Positions 1-4,409 of a DNA stretch of 7,227 nt are shown here, piece after piece. The stretch covers positions 1 to 7,227 of the forward strand of contig JAGXNU010000108.1 of the NCBI GenBank assembly GCA_019894815.1, written 5' to 3'. The translations under genes and the position numbers were made by a program. Positions within the stretch are counted from its first letter, which is position 1. Each line of letters begins with the position of its first letter. This stretch comes from Promethearchaeota archaeon. GTDB taxonomy: Archaea; Asgardarchaeota; Lokiarchaeia; Sigyniarchaeales; SOKP01. Below the pieces are notes generated by a model that had not been told where the DNA came from, did not search any database, and saw only the letters and a list, made by a program, of their open reading frames with translations.

Positions 1-24
1 GCGTCAGATGTGTATAAGAGACAG
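1..24 (+). other. Untrimmed Illumina Nextera (Tn5) adapter, not genomic
   Basis: Bases 6-24 are exactly the 19-bp Tn5 mosaic end AGATGTGTATAAGAGACAG, and the five bases before it (GCGTC) match the end of the Nextera read-1 adapter. This is library-preparation sequence left on a contig end. It cuts the RFC large-subunit gene in the middle of a codon, so any translation or homology call across positions 1-24 is artificial. Genomic sequence begins at position 25. Confidence 0.97.
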
Positions 25-325
25 CTATAGAGGTCTTTCCTACACCAGGTGGTCCTTCCATCAATATTGCTACTTTATTTGGAGATAATTTTACTAATTT
101 TTTTTGTTCTTTTTCACCATGAATGCGGTTAAATGATTTTAGATTCCTATTTTTCTCATTTATTGCTCTCTTTTCTCGGAAGAAGGTCTTAATAAATTTT
201 CTCAATTCTTCTGCTAAGTCAATTTTATGTCTTTTTAATTTAGCTGAAGGGAGAGCCATTTCACTCATGGATTTAGGCCTGTATTTTTCAACCCAAGGCA
301 ATTTATTTAATGTAAATTCACTCAT
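25..325 (-). CDS. rfcL: Replication factor C large subunit, N-terminal fragment
   Basis: This is the first 100 codons of the clamp-loader large subunit, which works with the RFC small subunits to open the PCNA ring and place it on primer-template DNA. The protein starts MSEFTLNKLPWVEKYRPK, with the RFC signature WVEKYRPK at residues 11-18, and reaches an intact Walker A motif GPPGVGKT at 91-98. The adapter then cuts it off. Archaeal large subunits usually have Walker A near residue 50. Here roughly 40 extra residues, mostly Lys, Arg, Glu and Asn, lie between the signature and the P-loop, so the N-terminal AAA+ region is expanded. The ATG is supported by a GGAG site that overlaps the stop codon of the preceding small-subunit gene. 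The order after two small subunits favours the large subunit over a third small one, as does the GPPGVGKTS form of the P-loop. The diagnostic C-terminal domain is not visible. Confidence 0.85.
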
Positions 326-331
326 ATTCTT

Positions 332-335
332 CTCC
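332..335 (-). promoter_or_regulatory. Shine-Dalgarno GGAG for rfcL
   Basis: On the minus strand the stop codon TAG of small subunit 2 runs straight into GGAG, followed six bases later by the ATG of rfcL. The ribosome site shares its first G with the stop codon. This supports both the start choice and translational coupling. Confidence 0.75.
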
Positions 336-1381
336 TATAAAAATTCTGAATAGTAACATAACTTAGAGAGCAGATTTGAGATTTGTATATCCGAATCTCT
401 GCCATCTATCGCACGAAAGTCTGCATCTGCTATCATATTAATGAGATTTGAAAATTCATATGTACTGAGCGGAATTTTCGTTAACTCATTGTATAGGAGC
501 AAAAATAATTCGTGAACACTATATTTATAATTTGATTGAATCTTTCGAGATAATTCTCTCGCTTTATGAAATTTTCCCTTCAAAGTCATTAATAGAAGGC
601 TCCGAATCAAATTTTTTTGAAACACCATTGAATTTTCATATAGAGTATCAATACTCACGCTGTTATCACTGATTGAAGCAATTTGAAGTAAATCTATTGC
701 TTTTGCTATTTTACCATTTGTAATTTTATACAAATGTTCTATAGTTCCGTTATCTATCATTAAATTTTCAATTTTAGCGACACTTGCAATTAAGGTCTTG
801 AATTCTTTCATAGCTACAGGAGGAATCATTATAAGTTGGCATCTACTTTTAATGGGATCTATTATCCCCGAGATGTTATGTGATATTAGTATCATGCGAC
901 AATTAGAACCAAAACTTTCCATCAATCTTCTAAATCCTTGCTGATTAGATCCTAGAGCCTCAAAATTCTTCACGATCAATATTTTAAAAGGGACATCCCC
1001 TAATGCTTTTATTCTTACGAATGGTTTGATTTTTACTTGAATAAATGCTGGAGTTGTGATAGTTTTTCCTGCCAGACGACCTATTTTACTGGTTGAATAA
1101 TGTGCTTCCGTTCGAGCCTTCTTACGCTCTTCACTTGTTAGAGGAACGTCAGCATATACAATTTTAAAGTTAGGTTCAAAAAATGAATCCAAGAATTCTT
1201 GACAGAATAATTTTGCCATCGTAGTTTTACCAATACCTTCTGATCCAAGTAATAGTAAATGTGGGAAATTCTCACTGTTAATGTATTCTTTTAATCGATT
1301 TTTAACATCAGATCTTCCAGAAACTTCATCGAGAGTCTTAGGTAAATACTTGATCCTCCATATTGGGATATTTTCTGTCAA
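335..1381 (-). CDS. rfcS2: Replication factor C small subunit 2, degenerate ATPase
   Basis: A 348-residue AAA+ clamp-loader small subunit. Walker A is intact (GSEGIGKTT, 46-54). The Walker B DEAD box is replaced by KNFE (ILIVKNFE, 134-141), so the Mg-binding Asp and catalytic Glu are missing. The box between Walker B and sensor 1 is recognisable (QQGFRRLME, 147-155), the sensor 1 Asn is at N169, and the arginine-finger SRC motif is intact (179-181). The sensor 2 Arg is replaced by Ala (A226 in GKIAKAIDLLQ). About 35 extra residues lie between Walker A and B (about 80-115). I infer that it occupies a fixed ring position, gives its arginine finger to a neighbour and does not hydrolyse ATP itself. 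The start is TTG: an in-frame TAG lies three codons upstream, and a GAGGG site sits nine bases before it. It overlaps the small subunit 1 stop by 4 bp (TTGA), so the two are translationally coupled. Confidence 0.88.
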   Translation of the reverse strand: MTENIPIWRIKYLPKTLDEVSGRSDVKNRLKEYINSENFPHLLLLGSEGIGKTTMAKLFCQEFLDSFFEPNFKIVYADVPLTSEERKKARTEAHYSTSKIGRLAGKTITTPAFIQVKIKPFVRIKALGDVPFKILIVKNFEALGSNQQGFRRLMESFGSNCRMILISHNISGIIDPIKSRCQLIMIPPVAMKEFKTLIASVAKIENLMIDNGTIEHLYKITNGKIAKAIDLLQIASISDNSVSIDTLYENSMVFQKNLIRSLLLMTLKGKFHKARELSRKIQSNYKYSVHELFLLLYNELTKIPLSTYEFSNLINMIADADFRAIDGRDSDIQISNLLSKLCYYSEFL

Positions 1382-2391
1382 ATTATCCTACCCTCATGAA
1401 ATTGTTTATTTTTCATATTAGCGATTAATTCTGATAGTAAAGCAGTCATCTGAATCTTTTCATCTGCACCTTGACTTATTCGATAATCGATTTCACCAAT
1501 AAATGCATTAATTAAAGAATGTTTATCTTGTTTTATATCAAGTCTTGGTAAAATTTTAACAATTTGGCGAATAAAATTTCGGCTGTCAAAATTTTCAATT
1601 GAACTTAGAAGATCTTTTATCTTTCCTATTTGACGATTATTTAAGTTAGCAATTAGTTTGTCCATTGTGTCGTTATCAACATACCCCGAAATCTTGAATA
1701 ACTCATCTAAATCTAAATTATCTACCAATTCAAGGGCAACAGACATCTGTAACGTGTTGATTGCTTTTCTTAAATCTCCACCTGAAATAAAATAAAGAGT
1801 ATCAAAGAACTTTTCAGATTTTTCTTTTGGAATTTTTAAATTCTCCTGTTTTGAGATGAATTTTAACCGATTTATAATCAATTCTTTACTCAAATTTGCA
1901 AACCTAAAAACAGCACATCTAGAAATGATTGGATCTATAATTTTATTAATGTAATTACACATTAAAATAAATTTTACCGAATTTGATGTTTTTTCTATAA
2001 TCCTTCTTAGTGCTTGTTGAACTTGAGTTGGTATATTATCTGCTTCGTCGAGAATGACGAATTTTAAGGATTTTCTATCAATAATTAATGAATGATTTAT
2101 GAAATTCTTGATTACGGTTCTAACAAATTCCATCCTTACAGTGTCGGACGCATTCAGTTCAAGTACGCTTCTATGATAAGCCTCTTCCCCCACCATGGTT
2201 CTTGCGATGATTAACGCCGTGCTCGTCTTTCCCGTGCCTGCAGGACCTGTGAAGATCATGTGCGGTATGTTTTTTTTTAATACAAATTCTGTTAGGTTAT
2301 TAATTGCAATGTTCTGGCTAACAATTTCGTTGAAAGCTTTTGGCCGATATTTCTCAACCCAAGGTGTCTCATCAATCAATCCTACACTCAC
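1378..2391 (-). CDS. rfcS: Replication factor C small subunit 1, active ATPase
   Basis: A canonical RFC small subunit of 337 residues (family about 320-330). The ring ATPase loads the PCNA clamp onto DNA at primer ends. All the key motifs are present: WVEKYRP (11-17), Walker A GPAGTGKTS (49-57), Walker B VILDEAD (112-118), QQALRR (125-130), sensor 1 CNY with N146, SRC arginine finger (157-159) and sensor 2 GGDLRKA (204-210). The usual ELNASDERG box reads ELNASDTVR (78-86), a small departure. The start is GTG. An in-frame TAG lies four codons upstream, so there is little room for another start, and no strong Shine-Dalgarno is visible. It follows the GNAT gene by 23 bp and overlaps small subunit 2 by 4 bp. 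It probably fills several of the four small-subunit positions, with the degenerate paralogue taking one. Confidence 0.95.
   Translation of the reverse strand: MSVGLIDETPWVEKYRPKAFNEIVSQNIAINNLTEFVLKKNIPHMIFTGPAGTGKTSTALIIARTMVGEEAYHRSVLELNASDTVRMEFVRTVIKNFINHSLIIDRKSLKFVILDEADNIPTQVQQALRRIIEKTSNSVKFILMCNYINKIIDPIISRCAVFRFANLSKELIINRLKFISKQENLKIPKEKSEKFFDTLYFISGGDLRKAINTLQMSVALELVDNLDLDELFKISGYVDNDTMDKLIANLNNRQIGKIKDLLSSIENFDSRNFIRQIVKILPRLDIKQDKHSLINAFIGEIDYRISQGADEKIQMTALLSELIANMKNKQFHEGRII
1391..1395 (-). promoter_or_regulatory. Shine-Dalgarno GAGGG for rfcS2
   Basis: GAGGG lies inside the last codons of small subunit 1, nine bases before the TTG start of small subunit 2. It supports the TTG start, since the next in-frame Met (M55) falls just after the P-loop. 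Confidence 0.55.
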
Positions 2392-2414
2392 TTTTGCATT
2401 CTAACTTATTTGTA

Positions 2415-2879
2415 CTACTTTTCCGTAAGGTCTAACTCCAATACTTCATAAACTTTCTTAAAATTCATCTTTGAATATAAACTAGCTGCTTCTTTGGCCT
2501 TTTCTTTAATGTTTACCTTTATCTTCTCTACTTTAATTTGCTTTAAATGCTCTATCGCTCTCTTCAGTAATAATTCACCTAAACCAAGTCCTCTATACCC
2601 CTCTTTAAGAAAAACTTGCTTAATATATCCTTCAGAAGTCCCAAAAGGATCGATTCGTAATTCAGCAATTATCATTCCGACAACCTCATTTTCTTTTTCT
2701 TTATCGACAGCAATCAATATTCCATGTCGCTGTAGACTGTCGAAAATCCTGCGCCTTATTCCCCAATCAAAACGCTTCGGATCAAATTTCTGTCCTAATG
2801 CTTCTACTAATTCTTTTGTTAAGTTTTCTAAGGAGTCAATATTTTCTGGAGTAGCAATTTCTATTAGTATATTTCTCAT
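2415..2879 (-). CDS. GNAT-family N-acetyltransferase
   Basis: A 154-residue single-domain acetyltransferase, the normal size for the family, which moves an acetyl group from acetyl-CoA to an amine. Motif A, the pyrophosphate-binding loop, is clear: strand YIKQVFL (85-91), then YRGLGLGELLLKRA (95-108) with the R/Q-x-x-G-x-G/A pattern at R96-G101. Motif B follows with AASLYSKMNFKKV (131-143), including the Tyr135 position that often acts as general acid. The substrate cannot be read from the sequence. The ATG is preferred because the in-frame codons upstream, back to a TGA at 2931-2933, contain no ATG, GTG or TTG. The Shine-Dalgarno is weak. It is the first gene of the apparent GNAT-rfcS-rfcS2-rfcL unit. 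Acetylation of a replication protein is possible but unsupported; chance operon membership is equally likely. Confidence 0.88.
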   Translation of the reverse strand: MRNILIEIATPENIDSLENLTKELVEALGQKFDPKRFDWGIRRRIFDSLQRHGILIAVDKEKENEVVGMIIAELRIDPFGTSEGYIKQVFLKEGYRGLGLGELLLKRAIEHLKQIKVEKIKVNIKEKAKEAASLYSKMNFKKVYEVLELDLTEK

Positions 2880-2973
2880 GATATCTTCATGCTCGTATCT
2901 TATTTTATCATTAAAATATTTAATACTCTCTCAAAATTTAAATGTTCTTCATGCGTGCTTAATAAAATTAATC

Positions 2974-2986
2974 TTCACTTCCTTTT
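2974..2986 (-). promoter_or_regulatory. Orphan Shine-Dalgarno-like site upstream of GNAT
   Basis: The minus-strand sequence AAAAGGAAGTGAA here is identical over 13 bases to the ribosome site of the gene starting at 3835. Here it lies about 95 bases before the GNAT start and is followed only by a five-codon reading frame (ATG to TAA, MKNI). It could be a leader-peptide site, the remnant of a lost gene, or chance. Confidence 0.2.
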
Positions 2987-3078
2987 ATTTTAAGCCATAA
3001 TCTAATTTTGATATGTATCGAATTTTATATGAGATTGAAATCGATCAAAAATCAATGCAAAATTATTTAAAAAATGAG

Positions 3079-3100
3079 ACCTTTACTTTTAAAAAAAGGT
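3079..3100 (-). terminator. Possible terminator after the zinc-ribbon gene
   Basis: Eleven bases past the stop codon, the minus strand has ACCTTT and AAAGGT as a 6-bp inverted repeat. Its spacer starts with a T-rich run (seven consecutive T with those of the stem), and a further T6 tract follows shortly after. Archaeal termination mainly needs T-rich tracts, so the hairpin itself may be incidental. Confidence 0.35.
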
Positions 3101-3110
3101 TGAATTTTAA

Positions 3111-3386
3111 TTATCGAGCTGATACCCCATCCCAGGCTTTTACATCGGGGTCTTCAAATCCACAAACGACACATTTTTGATTAACTTCCCAAGATTCTAA
3201 CGCAGGATGTATGTGTGTAAATAGAGAACCACATTTTTGGCAAATAAGGTATTTACTTCCACATTTTTCGCAAAGCTTTAATTGGCCGTTCTCGACAAAC
3301 CGAAAAGTTCTCCTCATCCATTCATCATGGGCTAACCGAAAAATTTCACTTCCGCATTTACAATGTTTCCCATCAAATTCGCTCAT
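3111..3386 (-). CDS. Small multi-CxxC zinc-ribbon protein of unknown function
   Basis: A 91-residue protein with four Cys pairs: C9-x-C11, C39-x-x-C42, C49-x-x-C52 and C72-x-x-C75. That is enough for two structural zinc sites, most simply C9/C11 with C39/C42 and C49/C52 with C72/C75, with His58 and His60 as spare ligands. The segment between the first two pairs (about 19-38) is predicted to be mixed helix and strand and carries an Arg-rich stretch (WMRRTFRF). There is no catalytic motif, signal peptide or membrane segment. I do not recognise a named family; such proteins are often nucleic-acid- or protein-binding adaptors. The ATG has AGG eight bases upstream (3395-3397). The gene stands alone between gaps of 231 and 125 bp and probably has its own promoter. 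Confidence 0.85.
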   Translation of the reverse strand: MSEFDGKHCKCGSEIFRLAHDEWMRRTFRFVENGQLKLCEKCGSKYLICQKCGSLFTHIHPALESWEVNQKCVVCGFEDPDVKAWDGVSAR

Positions 3387-3443
3387 TTTTTCAACCTAAA
3401 TTTTCTTTTCATGTATTATATGAAATCAAAATGATTTCCATAA

Positions 3444-3453
3444 TTAAATTTAC
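3444..3453 (-). promoter_or_regulatory. Candidate TATA box of the zinc-ribbon gene
   Basis: GTAAATTTAA on the minus strand lies 58-67 bases before the ATG. An archaeal TATA box here would put the transcript start near 3421 and leave room for the ribosome site. The same ten bases occur upstream of the gene starting at 3835. In such AT-rich sequence this is only suggestive. Confidence 0.3.
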
Positions 3454-3511
3454 GAATTTTTGAATTTAAATTTATTTTAAATGATAAAGTAATATGAAAA
3501 AGTTATTATTT

Positions 3512-3835
3512 CTACATTTTTAATTTCTTTGCTGCCCCACTAGCAGAAACTTTTGGATTGACTTTTTCAACTTCTTTAATTAATTGATACACTTTATCAT
3601 CATTGAAAGCTTCTCCAAATTTTACGAACATTTCATATGATCCAACGAATAAACCTTTCCTTTTAAAAGGTTTTCCATCTTCTTTAAGAGGGTTAATTTC
3701 TAGAAACAATAAAGCGGGTCGTGTTTTTGTAGCTGGTACTTTAACAACATTCACCCCATCAATAGGAGTTTCCATTTTTTCCCAATCTTGCCCATTATTC
3801 AAGTGATCTTTTAATTGTCCTTGTATCTCTGACAT
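3512..3835 (-). CDS. Small basic protein, weakly PC4-like (ssDNA-binding?)
   Basis: A 107-residue protein starting MSEIQGQLKDHLNNG. After a polar N-terminal helix come probable strands VNVVKVPAT (28-36) and ALLFLEINPL (40-49), then KPFKRKGLFVG (54-64) and two helices (65-91). The tail is Lys-rich and flexible (ASGAAKKLKM). Strand, strand, a Pro/Arg-Lys-Gly turn and an amphipathic helix resemble the PC4/Sub1 single-stranded DNA-binding fold, whose human member has a comparable RKGI turn. This is a recalled pattern, not an alignment, so the function stays tentative. The frame is open for 34 more codons to an ATG at 3937, but I chose 3835 because GGAAGTGA sits five bases before it and the extension reads like noncoding sequence. 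A DNA-binding role would fit the nearby RFC genes, but the two are separately promoted. Confidence 0.75.
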   Translation of the reverse strand: MSEIQGQLKDHLNNGQDWEKMETPIDGVNVVKVPATKTRPALLFLEINPLKEDGKPFKRKGLFVGSYEMFVKFGEAFNDDKVYQLIKEVEKVNPKVSASGAAKKLKM

Positions 3836-3840
3836 CTGTT

Positions 3841-3848
3841 TCACTTCC
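3841..3848 (-). promoter_or_regulatory. Shine-Dalgarno GGAAGTGA fixing the start at 3835
   Basis: GGAAGTGA differs by one base from the ideal GGAGGTGA and lies five bases before the ATG. It is the best ribosome site on the minus strand of the window and is the reason for rejecting the longer reading frame that begins at 3937. Confidence 0.75.
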
Positions 3849-3879
3849 TTTTGATTTATATTTTTAAATTGATTGAAAC

Positions 3880-3889
3880 TTAAATTTAC
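3880..3889 (-). promoter_or_regulatory. Candidate TATA box of the PC4-like gene
   Basis: GTAAATTTAA on the minus strand lies 45-54 bases before the chosen ATG, just after an A-rich stretch that could serve as the TFB recognition element. It would place the transcript start near 3858, inside the longer reading frame, which also argues for the shorter protein. Confidence 0.3.
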
Positions 3890-4119
3890 CTTTGTGTTAC
3901 ATATAAGGCATAATATAAATATTTTTCCATGTTTCATTTTTCCAAATTTGTGAAGAGCAACTGCGTGAGCGATAAATATTAAAAGTTTAAAGAATCACTT
4001 ACTAATTGAACTTCACCAAATAACTAAATTTTATGTCGAAATAAAACTATTACTCTATCATTTATGTCGGTGTACTTGGGGTCATTTTCCATAGCAAGCT
4101 TTTTAAAGGTAAACGATCC

Positions 4120-4153
4120 ATGTGATCATATATACCTAAGTGATATTTTTCAC
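4120..4153 (+). promoter_or_regulatory. Candidate promoter/operator of the ribbon-helix-helix gene
   Basis: Two short palindromes lie 18 bp apart. ATGTGATCATAT (4120-4131) is a 12-bp near-perfect palindrome around TGATCA. GTGATATTTTTCAC (4140-4153) has GTGA/TCAC arms. Both contain GTGAT. A TATA-like CATATATA (4128-4135) overlaps the first and would start transcription near 4158. Ribbon-helix-helix repressors often bind such paired sites in their own promoter, so autoregulation is a reasonable guess. Confidence 0.3.
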
Positions 4154-4164
4154 GCAAAAAATAT

Positions 4165-4170
4165 AAGGAG
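4165..4170 (+). promoter_or_regulatory. Shine-Dalgarno AAGGAG of the regulator
   Basis: AAGGAG lies nine bases before the ATG at 4180, a typical sequence and spacing. It confirms that this short frame is a translated gene. Confidence 0.85.
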
Positions 4171-4179
4171 TAATAGAAA

Positions 4180-4383
4180 ATGAAGTTAATATCAGTAAAT
4201 TTACCTGAATCCTATCTAAAGGTTTTAGAAATCCTTGTTTCAGAAGGGAAATTTCCTAATCGATCAGAAGCTATAAGAGTTGGTATAAGAGATTTGATCA
4301 AGACAGAATACCTTATAGAAGAGTCAGTTAGAAGAAACCTAAACCCAAGCTATTCAGAAATAGAAATTCAAGAAATATTTTAA
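4180..4383 (+). CDS. Ribbon-helix-helix (CopG-type) DNA-binding regulator
   Basis: A 67-residue protein, the only gene on the plus strand. Residues 2-7 (KLISVN) form the DNA-contacting beta strand, followed by LPESYLKVLEILVSEG (8-23, helix 1), the turn FPNRSEA (25-31) with the usual Asn-Arg-Ser-Glu helix cap, and helix 2 (29-41). That is the complete RHH fold, which binds DNA as a dimer through the paired strands. A charged tail (42-67, rich in Glu and Ile) probably adds contacts or oligomerisation. No toxin gene follows it: the next sequence is a T-rich tract and a convergent gene. A lone transcription factor is therefore more likely than an antitoxin. NikR-type metal-binding domains are absent. 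It may repress itself through the palindromes just upstream. Confidence 0.9.
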   Translation: MKLISVNLPESYLKVLEILVSEGKFPNRSEAIRVGIRDLIKTEYLIEESVRRNLNPSYSEIEIQEIF

Positions 4384-4409
4384 TTTTTTTTATTTTTTAT
4401 TTTATTTAT
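4384..4409 (+). terminator. T-rich tract between convergent genes
   Basis: The 26 bases after the regulator's stop codon are only T and A on the plus strand, with runs of eight, six and four T. This is the form expected of an archaeal intrinsic terminator for the plus-strand gene. It runs into an ATTT tetranucleotide repeat (about 4401-4418) that overlaps the stop codon of the convergent gene. There is no hairpin. Confidence 0.6.

Larger units (their letters stand above)
3836..4179. other. Intergenic stretch with divergent promoters
   Basis: This 344-bp, very AT-rich stretch separates the minus-strand PC4-like gene from the plus-strand regulator. It holds the ribosome site and TATA candidate of the former at its left end, and the candidate operator and ribosome site of the latter at its right end. 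In the middle (about 3940-4095) I see no convincing gene, tRNA or hairpin. A 9-base direct repeat TTTATGTCG occurs at 4030 and 4061. Confidence 0.6.

Noticed and set aside
123..353. Plus-strand reading frame of 76 codons
   Set aside because: It lies antisense to the RFC large-subunit start and has no ribosome site; the minus strand carries clear RFC motifs.
2494..3000. Plus-strand reading frame of 168 codons
   Set aside because: It is mostly antisense to the GNAT gene, whose acetyltransferase motifs are plain; the protein is Ser/Phe/Ile-rich as expected of an antisense shadow.
3836..3937. Longer N-terminus (34 residues, starting MKHGKIFILCLICN) for the PC4-like protein
   Set aside because: A much better ribosome site lies before Met35, the likely TATA box falls inside the extension, and the extra residues do not resemble the rest of the protein.
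4030..4069. Direct repeat TTTATGTCG, two copies 31 bp apart
   Set aside because: Nine bases and only two copies in AT-rich DNA; no third copy, so not a CRISPR or replication iteron array.
4180..4383. Antitoxin of a toxin-antitoxin pair
   Set aside because: No partner gene is adjacent on the same strand; a terminator-like tract and a convergent gene follow directly.
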